A DNA stretch of 64,000 bases from CAZEJS01 sp964512645 (GCA_964512645.1 CAZEJS010000010.1:16724-80723); one strand, 5' to 3'. Counted from the stretch's first letter, positions 23,866 through 31,739 are shown. Notes: generated from the sequence alone by a model not told the origin. Program-made: numbers and translations.

Positions 23866-25668
23866 CTACAGCCAAGCCCCGGCCACCAGCAACCCGACAG
23901 CCAGAAAGACCACAAGGGACGCTGCCATCACCGAGACACTCACGAGCCTCGCGGGGCCGACGACGGGCCTTGGCCCGGCCCTGCCGAGGATCACCGGTAC
24001 GCCGAAGCCCAGAAGTCCGGCCACGGAAATAGCCGCAAAGAGGGCCAGTGCCCCCGCCAGGGCCTGCCTGCCGATGTCCACCCAGACCAGTGCGGCCGCG
24101 AACCCCAGCGCGCTGACCAGCGCAGCCGCCGCGAAGGTCAGCAGGTACTCCCGGGCAAGCATCCTGGCTATCGCTCCCGGCGCCAGGCGGGACCCACGCA
24201 CGTCCCGGACCGCCGCAGCCATGGACCACACGCTCACATCGTGTATCGCCCTCAGCGCGAGCGGCAGGAAATAGACTATCGCCAGCGCCAGCAGGAACTC
24301 ATTCTGGAACGCGTAGAAGAGGGCCATGGCGACGAGGCCGCCCAGAAAGGTCAACATGGTCGCGGCCCACCTGCGGATGTCGAGGGCGTTTCGCACCGGG
24401 GTCCCTTCCTCCTCGAAAGGCACCCCCGAGAGCTGAGCGAAATCCTCCCCCATCTCTTCACGCATCACGTCGATCGCGTCGTCGACCGTCACGATACCCT
24501 TCAATACGTGGTCCTCGTCTACGACGGGCACGGCGAGGAGGTTGTATCGCGTGAGCCGGTTTGCCACGCTCTCCTGGTCTTCGAGCGTCTCCGCCGTAAT
24601 CACGTCCCTCATCATCAGGCTCCCGACGTCCGCGCCGGGACTTGCCCGCAGAAGGTCCCTCAGCGAGAGCACTCCCGACAGGTGCCCTTCGCCGTCGACG
24701 ACGTATACGTAGTAGATGGTCTCGGCTTCGGAACCGACACGCCGAAGGTATTCGATGGTCTCCCCGGCTTTCATGGTCACCGGCACGGCGACGAACTCCG
24801 TGGTCATCCTGCCGCCCGCCGTTTCAGGATCGTAGCCGAGCAGTTCGGATACGATCGAAGACTCATCGATGCCCATGAGTGCCAGAAGGGTCTGGGCCTT
24901 GTCCCTCGGGAGCGAACCCAGGATGTCCGCCGCCTCGTCCGGGGGCATTATCTCCAGCAACTCGGAAAGTCTCTCGTCTTCCAGCGCATCCGCCACGTCC
25001 GAGCGGATGCCGGGCAGAATCCTGGAAAGCACCTCCGCCGCCTTCGCCTCCTCCACCAGAGTGAGGACCTTGTACCGCTGGTCTTCGGGAAGTTGCTCGA
25101 TGATGTCAGCCAGGTCGGACGGGTGTACCTCCAGGAACTCCCGGTACGGCACACGGAGCCGGACGTCGTACGGCATAGGACCCATGGGCGAGACGAGGTT
25201 CCAGGGCACGATGCGGTCTTTGAAGACGGTGGCGTTCAAGCGCTTCAGCCGACCGGTCAGCGGCTGCAGGCCAAGCCGTCGGAGCAGCGCCAGCGCTCCC
25301 ACGTCGGCGCCGATCACGCGCAGCTCCGGGCCGGACCTGGCGATACGGATGTCGCCGACCCTCACGATCCTGTATCCGTCCATGTCGACTATCTGCTTGT
25401 CCAGCAGGTCTCGGTACAGGAATATGTCGCCGCTCTCGGCGGTGGCTCCATACGGCGGCCTCTCCGCCACTACCCGGTCGGGCTCGACCCTGCTCACCGC
25501 GGACACGGGGAGAAAGAAAGTGCCGCCGCCCTTGTGGGCCCTGGCCATGAAACCTTTTACCCTGGGAAACCTGGCCTCACTCTCGACGACGACATCCGAC
25601 ACCCTACCGATGCGCACCCCAGGTTCGTCTTCGATTCTCCTGCCCATCATCGCGCTCAGATACGGCAT
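23866..25668 (-). CDS. MgtE-like membrane protein: PRC barrel, MgtE N-domain, two CBS domains, divergent TM domain
   Basis: The protein has 600 residues. PRC-barrel-like repeats span about 1-165. An MgtE N-type superhelical domain (about 175-285) contains HPSDLADIIEQLPEDQR and MPPDEAADILGSLP. A CBS pair (about 290-400) follows, and about five TMs (425-600) end the protein. In MgtE channels the N and CBS domains bind Mg2+ and close the pore. The TM part keeps a recognisable FLPLAL...VSVWS element, but the conserved pore aspartate in the last TM appears replaced by serine, so conduction by this protein is doubtful. It may instead sense Mg2+ for the NRAMP-like partner. ATG 25668 follows CGGGAG. 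Just upstream is a terminator-containing leader. Confidence 0.82.
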   Translation of the reverse strand: MPYLSAMMGRRIEDEPGVRIGRVSDVVVESEARFPRVKGFMARAHKGGGTFFLPVSAVSRVEPDRVVAERPPYGATAESGDIFLYRDLLDKQIVDMDGYRIVRVGDIRIARSGPELRVIGADVGALALLRRLGLQPLTGRLKRLNATVFKDRIVPWNLVSPMGPMPYDVRLRVPYREFLEVHPSDLADIIEQLPEDQRYKVLTLVEEAKAAEVLSRILPGIRSDVADALEDERLSELLEIMPPDEAADILGSLPRDKAQTLLALMGIDESSIVSELLGYDPETAGGRMTTEFVAVPVTMKAGETIEYLRRVGSEAETIYYVYVVDGEGHLSGVLSLRDLLRASPGADVGSLMMRDVITAETLEDQESVANRLTRYNLLAVPVVDEDHVLKGIVTVDDAIDVMREEMGEDFAQLSGVPFEEEGTPVRNALDIRRWAATMLTFLGGLVAMALFYAFQNEFLLALAIVYFLPLALRAIHDVSVWSMAAAVRDVRGSRLAPGAIARMLAREYLLTFAAAALVSALGFAAALVWVDIGRQALAGALALFAAISVAGLLGFGVPVILGRAGPRPVVGPARLVSVSVMAASLVVFLAVGLLVAGAWL

Positions 25669-25692
25669 TGGAAGCTCCCGTCAGAAGGCGAC

Positions 25693-25714
25693 AAAAAAGC
25701 CCTCGGAAGAGGGC
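25693..25714 (-). terminator. Intrinsic terminator in the leader of the MgtE-like operon
   Basis: On the minus strand GCCCTC-TTCC-GAGGGC is followed immediately by six T residues. The T run ends 25 nt before the ATG of the MgtE-like gene. It sits 216 nt after ftsR and within 25 nt of the next start, so it is better explained as an attenuator than as a simple end of the ftsR transcript. Confidence 0.75.
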
Positions 25715-25745
25715 GTCTCGATCACCCGTCCCCGATAGAATCAGC

Positions 25746-25874
25746 TCAAGGCACGCTCCCCTCCGCGTGATACCGCACGGACCGGAGCAGAGCCCTGTCA
25801 GGTATTGGTTTCTCGGGTCTGTCGCTTTCCATCATCTCAATCCCGCGCCCGCCCCCACCAGGGGAGCACGTCAT
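25746..25874 (-). CDS. Predicted leader peptide (uORF) of the MgtE-like operon
   Basis: The open frame in the leader ends with TGA at 25746-25748, 32 nt before the terminator stem. From ATG 25835 it encodes 29 residues beginning MMESDRPEKPIPD. From ATG 25874, 7 nt after TATAAT and thus possibly leaderless, it encodes 42. The start of the 29-residue form mixes acidic residues and prolines, as in the E. coli MgtL leader peptide (MEPDPTPLP...). There such nascent chains destabilise the ribosome when Mg2+ is low and so open transcription of mgtA. Similar control here is inference, supported by the Mg-type genes downstream. Confidence 0.5.
   Translation of the reverse strand: MTCSPGGGGRGIEMMESDRPEKPIPDRALLRSVRYHAEGSVP
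25752..25870 (-). promoter_or_regulatory. Structured leader RNA with closing helix and competing antiterminator
   Basis: GCTCCCC (25861-25867) can pair with GGGGAGC (25755-25761), extended by CGT/GTG wobble pairs to about 10 bp. This encloses two internal hairpins, one with arms CAGACCC/GGGCTCTG and one with arms CTCCG/CGGAG. GAGGG (25759-25763), part of the closing helix, is also complementary to CCCTC of the terminator stem, so helix and antiterminator would be mutually exclusive. I do not recognise M-box, yybP-ykoY or another known riboswitch core. Confidence 0.45.
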
Positions 25875-25881
25875 TTCAACG

Positions 25882-25887
25882 ATTATA
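25882..25887 (-). promoter_or_regulatory. -10 box of the MgtE-like operon leader
   Basis: A perfect TATAAT on the minus strand, 44 bp downstream of the ftsR stop, is preceded by TTG. The -35 region (CCGAAA at 25905-25910) is a weak match. It would start transcription at about 25875, at the first A of a possible leaderless uORF. Confidence 0.5.
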
Positions 25888-25930
25888 CAACAAGCCGGGC
25901 GGTGTTTCGGTGGTCGGCGCGAACGGGGTG

Positions 25931-26830
25931 TCATTCGAGGAACATCTGCTGGCCGGTTTCAGGCGAGCCGGGCGCCTCCTGCCCGGAATCCGGCCCTGCG
26001 CGCCTCTCGGCGGAGACTGCCCCTCCCTCGCCGCCTTCCGCCGGCGCACCGGCAGGAGCCTCGCCGCCTTCGCTCACCGTATCCATGTCCGCGTCCTCCC
26101 CGCTCTCCTCCTCGAGGATGTCCAGGCCGGCCGGACGCGGTAGATACCGGGACAGCGCCTCCCTCAGCAGAGCCCCGGTAAACATCTGGGACAGCGACAT
26201 CAGGTTCTCGAGGTCCTTTATGGCGGCCCTCTTGGTGTTGGGGTCTTTGTGCTGCAAGTGCGGCCGGATGATCTGCTCGATGAACGAAGCCTCTCGTCCG
26301 ACGAACTGCGTGTACATCCTCAAGTGCCTGGGCTCTACCCCGTAACGAAAGAACTCCTTGGCGAGGTTGAGTATCTTCATCTCCGACGGAGGGAAGTACT
26401 TGCCTTCAGGGCCTTCATGCACGGCCACGATGCCGTATTCGACGAGCTCCTTCACCGTCTCCGCGGAAAGTCCGAGCTTTGCGGGAGCAAGGTCCAGCGA
26501 CACCGGGACGGCCCCTGCCAGAGACGGTTCGGCGCCCTGTCCGGACATGACAGCAAGTTCGCCCGCGACCGCCTTTCCGCTACGGAGGTCCTGTATCTTC
26601 CGTTTGATAACCGAGAGCGGAAGATACTCCTCACGTTGAAGTCGAAGTATATAGCTGAGTTGCTTGATGTTCGCGCGAGAGTACTTGCGGTATCCGCTCT
26701 GGGTGCGCTCGGGATTGATCAGACCCTCTTTTTCGAGGAAACGAATCTTGCTTATGGTTATGTCCGGGAACTCCTTCTTCAGCAACTCCTGGACTTCGCC
26801 GATGCCGTATTTCTTTTCCTCTGAAGCCAT
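25931..26830 (-). CDS. ftsR: MerR-family regulator of the FtsR type
   Basis: This 299-residue protein has an N-terminal MerR winged helix-turn-helix (about 7-75: YGIGEVQELL, KIRFLEKEGLINPERTQSGYRKYS). A second helical domain spans roughly 115-235, and the tail is a disordered Ala/Gly/Glu-rich stretch of about 60 residues. Homologues sit next to garA in mycobacteria and corynebacteria, where FtsR activates ftsZ. The neighbour here is again a GarA-like FHA protein, so the synteny supports the assignment. GAGG lies 7 nt before ATG 26830. The acidic low-complexity tail is longer than I expect. Confidence 0.82.
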   Translation of the reverse strand: MASEEKKYGIGEVQELLKKEFPDITISKIRFLEKEGLINPERTQSGYRKYSRANIKQLSYILRLQREEYLPLSVIKRKIQDLRSGKAVAGELAVMSGQGAEPSLAGAVPVSLDLAPAKLGLSAETVKELVEYGIVAVHEGPEGKYFPPSEMKILNLAKEFFRYGVEPRHLRMYTQFVGREASFIEQIIRPHLQHKDPNTKRAAIKDLENLMSLSQMFTGALLREALSRYLPRPAGLDILEEESGEDADMDTVSEGGEAPAGAPAEGGEGGAVSAERRAGPDSGQEAPGSPETGQQMFLE

Positions 26831-26878
26831 TGTTAAACCTCATGAGAAGTCTGAACATAAAGTCAAACCTTAATTGCT

Positions 26879-26908
26879 AATATGCTCAATTCCGGGTGTG
26901 AATGTCAA
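26879..26908 (-). promoter_or_regulatory. Candidate promoter of ftsR
   Basis: On the minus strand TTGACA (26903-26908) is followed after 18 nt by CATATT (26879-26884, 4/6). Downstream, the plus strand carries two copies of TnAAACCT (at about 26833-26840 and 26862-26869), 29 bp apart. These direct repeats could be a MerR-type autoregulatory site. Confidence 0.4.
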
Positions 26909-26918
26909 CACCTGCGGC

Positions 26919-27383
26919 TCATTTGCAGAAAAATATGAGCCGGAACTTCCCTATCTGGATCTCGTCTCCGCTGGAGAGATCCGATTCCTCAACCCTCAAC
27001 TTGTTGACATAGGTGCCGTTGAGGCTGCCCATGTCCTGGATCCTGAAACGTTCCCCGTCCTTACGGATCTCCGCGTGCCTCCTCGACACGGTGATGTCAT
27101 CGAGGAAGACGTCGCTCTCGGGATGCCTTCCGGCTGTTGTAACGTCTTTGGTGAGAACGAAGCGGGTTCCCGCGTTCGGCCCCCTCTTGACGACCAGCAT
27201 CGAAGCACCCGGCAGCAGCTCGTCTTCCGGAACGGCTATCTCCGCTTCGTGCTCGACCTCGGCCTCAACAGGGGTCAGCGTTATGGTGGTGTCCCCGTCC
27301 GGACTCGCCCCCAGGTAGGCGCCGCACTGGCTGCAATAGGTGCTGTCCTCCGGGTTGTTTCTGCCGCACGCGGGGCAAAACAT
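26919..27383 (-). CDS. FHA-domain protein, GarA-like, with N-terminal zinc ribbon
   Basis: This 154-residue protein starts with a four-cysteine ribbon (CPACGRN ... CSQCGAY). A threonine-containing linker (TTITLT, about 32-37) follows, comparable in position to the phosphorylated ETTSVF motif of mycobacterial GarA. Residues about 62-154 are an FHA domain with GRHPES, SRRHAEI and SLNGTYVN. GarA switches 2-oxoglutarate/glutamate metabolism after PknB/PknG phosphorylation. The zinc ribbon is not part of mycobacterial GarA. The start at ATG 27383 shares bases with the preceding stop (TGATG), so translation is coupled. It is transcribed ahead of ftsR, in the conserved order. Confidence 0.82.
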   Translation of the reverse strand: MFCPACGRNNPEDSTYCSQCGAYLGASPDGDTTITLTPVEAEVEHEAEIAVPEDELLPGASMLVVKRGPNAGTRFVLTKDVTTAGRHPESDVFLDDITVSRRHAEIRKDGERFRIQDMGSLNGTYVNKLRVEESDLSSGDEIQIGKFRLIFFCK

Positions 27384-27589
27384 CACTCACTCCGTTTCTG
27401 CCGGCGGCCAGCGGGTGCCGGCTCGCCTTGCGGGATCATGACCGCTATCTCCCGTATCTCCTCCGGCACAAACCCCATGTCCTTGATCAGGCCCAGAACG
27501 GCCCCCCTCTGCTTCGAGGACAGCTCGCCCAGATCGACGCTAACCTTGATCCGGAGTTCGCTCTCCCGCGCTTGTTCCTGTTCGCTCAA
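27383..27589 (-). CDS. Small conserved-looking protein of unknown function (68 aa)
   Basis: This is a charged protein starting at TTG 27589, with a purine-rich site upstream. The central part (ELRIKVSVDLGELSSKQRGAVLGLIKDMG) alternates strand and helix character, followed by IREIAVMIPQGEP. It overlaps the previous gene by 50 nt and the next by one base, so it is locked into the operon. I do not recognise the family. Tight coupling to the FHA gene suggests a partner role. Confidence 0.55.
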   Translation of the reverse strand: MSEQEQARESELRIKVSVDLGELSSKQRGAVLGLIKDMGFVPEEIREIAVMIPQGEPAPAGRRQKRSE

Positions 27590-27809
27590 CGGGCCCGCCT
27601 TCCCGCCGCAGCTCGAATTCGCGCCGCTGTTGTTCCCGCCGCTTGAACTTCTCCAGGAGTTTCTCTCTGCTTTTCTTCGACGCTTCGGATTTCTCCCCGA
27701 AAGTGATGGAATGCTGCTCCCCGATGCCGTGCGCGTGGTGTTCCCCGGGGGTCTTGATTCCCTCTTCGGTGGTCGATCTCACGTTCCGCTCAACGTCTTT
27801 GTCGCTCAT
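27540..27809 (-). CDS. Small charged hypothetical protein (89 aa)
   Basis: Starting at ATG 27809 (ATG 27815 is an in-frame alternative), this protein has a His-rich segment (GEHHAHGIGEQHS, about 21-33). A strongly basic/acidic helix follows (KKSREKLLEKFKRREQQRRE) that should be a single charged alpha helix. No domain is recognised. It overlaps the lipoate ligase by 20 nt and the next small gene by 50 nt. The double overlap makes one of the two small frames suspect, but the operon has no other candidate to fill this interval. Confidence 0.45.
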   Translation of the reverse strand: MSDKDVERNVRSTTEEGIKTPGEHHAHGIGEQHSITFGEKSEASKKSREKLLEKFKRREQQRREFELRREGGPVERTGTSAGERTPDQG

Positions 27810-28656
27810 CGTCATCACCCGCCGAGTTCCTCTGGCCAATGATATCACAAACATGACCTTCGTTATTTCCCCGCCCGGCGCACGGCGCGCCGTGCCTGGC
27901 TGCGCAGAGGAGGCCGGCCTCACGGCATTCGCCGGAGTCGAGGCTGCCTTCCTCGAGAACGAGCCCGTGTGCCGCGGCGAAACCCCGCTTGAAAGCCTCG
28001 GCGGCCCGTGAGAAATCCACCGGGCGCCCAACAACCTCCTCCAGGTTAACCGGGGGGTCCGCGAGTGGGGCAACGCCCCCTGTCGCGTACGGGACGACCG
28101 TGGCCGCGTGTCTTTCCAGGAACACGGTACCGTGCTGAAGCACGGCACCCCCGGTGACTCTCTGGGCGCTCCCGCAGATCTTACGGCCATGCCACTCGAT
28201 GTCTACGCCGAACTCCCGGTCGAAACACCAGCCGTCCGGCGACCTCGATCCCCTGTGGCGGCTGGTGCACGCGTCAATGCCCAGCAACCGGAGCGCTTCG
28301 ATTACCCCTTCCGCGACGAAAGAGAAGCACTCGTCCCTGACATTGCCGTAAAAAGCGTCCAGAGGGCTGGTGTAACAGTAAGTGATGTCGCCGGAATGCA
28401 GGATGGCTCCCCCGCCGGTCGGCCTCCTGACCACGTCTATCCCTGCCAGCTCGCAGGAAGCGGCGTCAACGACGAGCCCGATCTCCTGCGACCTCCCCAG
28501 CGTGACGCAGGCCGGCTCGAACGAGTAGACCCGCAGGGTCCTGAGGCCCGTCGCGCTCGCGCGCCGGGCCAGCACCTCGTCGAGCGCCATATGACAGGCG
28601 CCACGTCTTGCGACGTCCTGGACGAACCGGCAGTTACCCGCGTGTCCCGATGTCAC
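27790..28656 (-). CDS. Lipoate-protein ligase A family protein
   Basis: This 288-residue biotin/lipoate transferase-fold enzyme has the motif MALDEVLARR near residue 18, the substrate loop RRPTGGGAILHSGD (about 73-86), and the catalytic lysine region WHGRKICGSAQR. It attaches lipoate or octanoate to carrier domains such as GcvH. GTG 28656 overlaps the stop of the NAPRTase gene (GTGA). In mycobacteria the gene next to garA is gcvH, a lipoyl carrier; a lipoate ligase in the same operon keeps that theme. The family call is strong; lipoate, octanoate and biotin specificity cannot be separated. Confidence 0.85.
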   Translation of the reverse strand: MTSGHAGNCRFVQDVARRGACHMALDEVLARRASATGLRTLRVYSFEPACVTLGRSQEIGLVVDAASCELAGIDVVRRPTGGGAILHSGDITYCYTSPLDAFYGNVRDECFSFVAEGVIEALRLLGIDACTSRHRGSRSPDGWCFDREFGVDIEWHGRKICGSAQRVTGGAVLQHGTVFLERHAATVVPYATGGVAPLADPPVNLEEVVGRPVDFSRAAEAFKRGFAAAHGLVLEEGSLDSGECREAGLLCAARHGAPCAGRGNNEGHVCDIIGQRNSAGDDDERQRR

Positions 28657-29831
28657 CAGAGCACTGCGCCCTTCAACGACTCCAGGACTCTCGACCGCAA
28701 ATCTCGAGGACTCGGGGTTCCCCCAAGGAGCTTTCCCTGCCGAAACACCGGCTTGAGCATCGGTTCCGTCGGACCACCGCACTCCGGGCAGGAGACCTCT
28801 CCCCGTGAAGCCGGCGCCAGGGTCCGGCAGCCATCGGAAGTGCACCGCCAGAGCTGCTTGAGCGCCGACTCCTTCCCTCTCTTTGCCAGCGGCTCCCCGT
28901 CGATTTCGACAATATCCATGGCGAAATTTACAACCGGGGAGTTGCTGATGTGTGTGCCTACACCGTAGGCGTCCGCAACGCGGTTGTATTCCAGGATCTT
29001 CTTCTCGTCCAGGTCCCCGGAGACGAACAGCTTGAGGTGCGACAGGCCCCTGAGGTCCAGCTCCCATCGCACCTCTTCAATTATTTTCTGGAAGTCCCCG
29101 CGCCTCGAGCCCGGAGTATCCAGCCGCACGGCATAGAGCCTGTCCCCCAGCACTTCCGCGGCGAAAAGAGCGCCGAACTTCTCGTCCTGGAAAGTGTCGA
29201 TGAGCGCCACCCGCGGGACGTCCCCGGGCATGGCTTCGTCGAACATCTCGAAAGCCAGGCGCTCGTCGCGGGCACACAATATCAGAGAATGCGACATGGT
29301 GCCGGATGGTTTCTCTCCTATCCGCTGGGCGCTCTCGACCACCGCGACTCCGTCGCACCCGCCGATGAAGGCGTTCCTTTCGATCATCGGCGCAATGGCG
29401 GGGTGCATCCGCCGCGCCCCGAAGCTTATGACGGCCCTCTCTCCCGCGGCTACCTTGCACCTGGCGGCGCTCGTGGCTATGCCCGACGCCTGACAGACAA
29501 GCCCGAGAATCGCCGTCTCGAACACGCCGAAATCGAGATATCTGCCGGTGACCGAGAAGACCGGCTCGCCGGGGCCGAAGATCTCGCCTTCATTCATCGC
29601 GCTTACCTCGACGGGGAGTCCCTCGAGCAGCTCGAGCACCTCTTCCAGGCCGGAGAAGACAGCCCAGGGCCATCCATCGGGCAGGCTGCCGGTGCGCACC
29701 TCCATCGACACCAGCGGGTTTATGCCGCGTTTCGCAAGGGATTCCGTGACCCGCTCGAAGTAAACGTCGGTGACCTTTCCTTGCTTGATGCGATCGTCAG
29801 ACGCCACCAGAAATCCCATCCCGTCCTCCAT
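28653..29831 (-). CDS. pncB: Nicotinate phosphoribosyltransferase
   Basis: This 392-residue type II phosphoribosyltransferase converts nicotinate and PRPP to nicotinate mononucleotide. Recognisable parts are the N-terminal TDVYFERV, the central SFGARRMHPAIAPMIER and the phosphate loop region FVSGDLDEKKI with THISNSP. A C-terminal four-cysteine pattern (CTSDGC ... CPEC) may bind zinc. It begins just after a nicotinamidase-like gene, so the pair recycles nicotinamide into NAD. ATG 29831 is used; ATG 29819 is an alternative. Confidence 0.9.
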   Translation of the reverse strand: MEDGMGFLVASDDRIKQGKVTDVYFERVTESLAKRGINPLVSMEVRTGSLPDGWPWAVFSGLEEVLELLEGLPVEVSAMNEGEIFGPGEPVFSVTGRYLDFGVFETAILGLVCQASGIATSAARCKVAAGERAVISFGARRMHPAIAPMIERNAFIGGCDGVAVVESAQRIGEKPSGTMSHSLILCARDERLAFEMFDEAMPGDVPRVALIDTFQDEKFGALFAAEVLGDRLYAVRLDTPGSRRGDFQKIIEEVRWELDLRGLSHLKLFVSGDLDEKKILEYNRVADAYGVGTHISNSPVVNFAMDIVEIDGEPLAKRGKESALKQLWRCTSDGCRTLAPASRGEVSCPECGGPTEPMLKPVFRQGKLLGGTPSPRDLRSRVLESLKGAVLW

Positions 29832-29848
29832 TCAACGCACCTGCCGCT

Positions 29849-30382
29849 TCAGACCACTCTGGCACCAAACACACGCTGCAGCTGATCGAGAGCCCAGTTG
29901 CCGTCCTCTTCGTCAAGCCCTTTCACGGCGCTCCTGGGGACCGTCACATCGTAACCTCTCATCAGCGCTTCGATCGCGGATACCATGACGCAGATATTAG
30001 TCACCGTCCCGGTAATCACCACGCGCCTGATGCCCAGTTTCTTGGCAAGCAGGTCGTCCAACCCGGTCTTGTACCACGCCGAATACCTGGTTTTCTCCAG
30101 GACGTGATCGCTCTCCGAGGGAGCGAGTTCCTCGACGACCTCCGAGCCCCATGACCCCGCCACAGCGTGTTCGCCCCACCGGGAGAACTCGTCGTCGCCG
30201 GGCGCGTGGGCGTCGTTGACGAAAATGACAGGGGCACCGACTTCGTGGGCCTCGCGGATTAGCGCCGCGACCTCCTTGACGGTATCCTCAATCCCGGGGA
30301 CGTACAGTTTCCCCTCAGGCTTGACGAAATCGTTGATCATGTCGGCTATGATCAGCGCGCTTCCACTGTCAAGAATCGCCAT
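29849..30382 (-). CDS. pncA: Isochorismatase-family hydrolase, probable nicotinamidase
   Basis: This 177-residue cysteine hydrolase has the triad in place: the aspartate in IIADMINDF, the lysine in EKTRYSAW and the cysteine in GTVTNICVM. The family includes nicotinamidase and isochorismatase; adjacency to pncB favours nicotinamidase. ATG 30382 has AAGGAGG 8 nt upstream, while the ATG at 30400 lies on the far side of that site. The product feeds nicotinate to the next enzyme, 17 nt downstream. Confidence 0.82.
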   Translation of the reverse strand: MAILDSGSALIIADMINDFVKPEGKLYVPGIEDTVKEVAALIREAHEVGAPVIFVNDAHAPGDDEFSRWGEHAVAGSWGSEVVEELAPSESDHVLEKTRYSAWYKTGLDDLLAKKLGIRRVVITGTVTNICVMVSAIEALMRGYDVTVPRSAVKGLDEEDGNWALDQLQRVFGARVV

Positions 30383-30422
30383 GTTGCCGTCCTCCTTCAC
30401 GCTCCTGGTGTCTCTGGGGATT

Positions 30423-31739
30423 TCACCGGACCACTGCGCCCCGGAGTGAATGCCCCCCCGCAGCCAAGACGTCTACCTCGAATACACTGTCGGTCGGAAC
30501 AGCGCCTTCTATCAGGATCACCCTGTTCCCCCTGGTGCGTGCGCTGGTCAATCCGCCCCTCCTGGCTTCTCCGGTGGCAACGACTTCGACGCGTCTGCCG
30601 ACAACCTTCTGCAGCGACCTGGCGGTTATCCGTTCCTGTTCGTGCAGCAGACGACCCAACCTCTCGCGTTTCAGGGTCCCCGAAATCTGCCCCTGGAGTT
30701 CGTGCGCAGGCGTCCCACGCCGGACCGAGTACAGAAACGTGTAGGCGGCATCGAACCGAACATCCCTGACCAGATCCATCGTGGCCTCGAAATCGTCATC
30801 TGATTCGCCGGGGAAGCCGACGATGATATCGGTGGTTAGTACGATGCCGGGTACGCTGCGCCTCACGCGCTCGACCAGCGCCATGTACTCCTCGCGGGTA
30901 TAGCCTCGATTCATCGCGTCCAACACGGCGTTCGACCCCGACTGCACCGGCAGGTGCAGGTACTCGCATATCCGGGGCTCGCAGGCCATCGTTTTCAGCA
31001 GCTTGTCGCTGAGATCCGCAGGATGAGAAGTCTCGAACTTGATCCTCTGCACGCCCCCGACGCCGGCTACGGCATGGAGAAGCGAAGCAAAATCAGTTCC
31101 GATGTCTTTCCCGTACGCGTTGACGTTCTGCCCGAGGAGCGCCACCTCCGCAACCCCCCGGTTGGTGAGTTCGCGTACGTCCTCCAGAATCTCCTCCTCC
31201 CGCCTGCTCCTGTGCGGCCCTCTCACCGCGGGGATCACGCAGTAAGCGCACCTGTTGTCGCACCCGTGGCTCACCGGCACCCATCCCCAGGCCCGCGGCT
31301 CCCTGTCGAACGGGCACTCGTCAACCAGGGCACTCCCCGGGTCACCCACCTGGCAAACGCGCCCAGACCGGGAGGCCTCCAGAAGAGAAGGAAGGCGCTG
31401 GAGCTCCTCGATGCCGAACACCAGGTCGACCCCGGGCGCGCGGGTGAGTATGTCCAGGCCGTGCATCTGAGCCATGCATCCGGTTACGGCGATGGTTCGT
31501 GCCGGAGACCCCCTGCCGGAAATCGAGGCGATCTTGCCCCACGCCCTGTCCTCGGCGCTCTGCCGCACGCAGCATGTGTTGAAGACGACGAGGTCGGCGG
31601 TGCCCGGTGTATCGGAACGTCGGTATCCCGCGTTCAAGAGGGTACCGGCGATATGTTCAGAATCGTGAGAGTTCATCTGACAGCCGTATGTCCACACATG
31701 GAACCCTGGCCGGTCGGAAGAGGGTGGCGTGGACATCAT
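30423..31739 (-). CDS. miaB: tRNA-2-methylthio-N6-dimethylallyladenosine synthase MiaB
   Basis: This 438-residue radical-SAM methylthiotransferase modifies A37 of tRNAs. The UPF0004 domain begins WTYGCQMNSHDSE and carries the three cysteines for the auxiliary cluster. The radical-SAM domain has CDNRCAYCVIP. A C-terminal TRAM domain starts near residue 370. The MiaB-specific YGCQMN signature separates it from the MtaB paralogue at 48.6 kb. The start overlaps the stop of the preceding membrane-protein gene (ATGA). Confidence 0.95.
   Translation of the reverse strand: MMSTPPSSDRPGFHVWTYGCQMNSHDSEHIAGTLLNAGYRRSDTPGTADLVVFNTCCVRQSAEDRAWGKIASISGRGSPARTIAVTGCMAQMHGLDILTRAPGVDLVFGIEELQRLPSLLEASRSGRVCQVGDPGSALVDECPFDREPRAWGWVPVSHGCDNRCAYCVIPAVRGPHRSRREEEILEDVRELTNRGVAEVALLGQNVNAYGKDIGTDFASLLHAVAGVGGVQRIKFETSHPADLSDKLLKTMACEPRICEYLHLPVQSGSNAVLDAMNRGYTREEYMALVERVRRSVPGIVLTTDIIVGFPGESDDDFEATMDLVRDVRFDAAYTFLYSVRRGTPAHELQGQISGTLKRERLGRLLHEQERITARSLQKVVGRRVEVVATGEARRGGLTSARTRGNRVILIEGAVPTDSVFEVDVLAAGGHSLRGAVVR

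Noticed and set aside
25752..25870. Known Mg2+ or Mn2+ riboswitch (M-box or yybP-ykoY) before the MgtE-like gene
   Set aside because: I looked for the conserved cores of both classes and found neither; a leader-peptide attenuator explains the open frame and terminator better. A covariance-model search would settle it.
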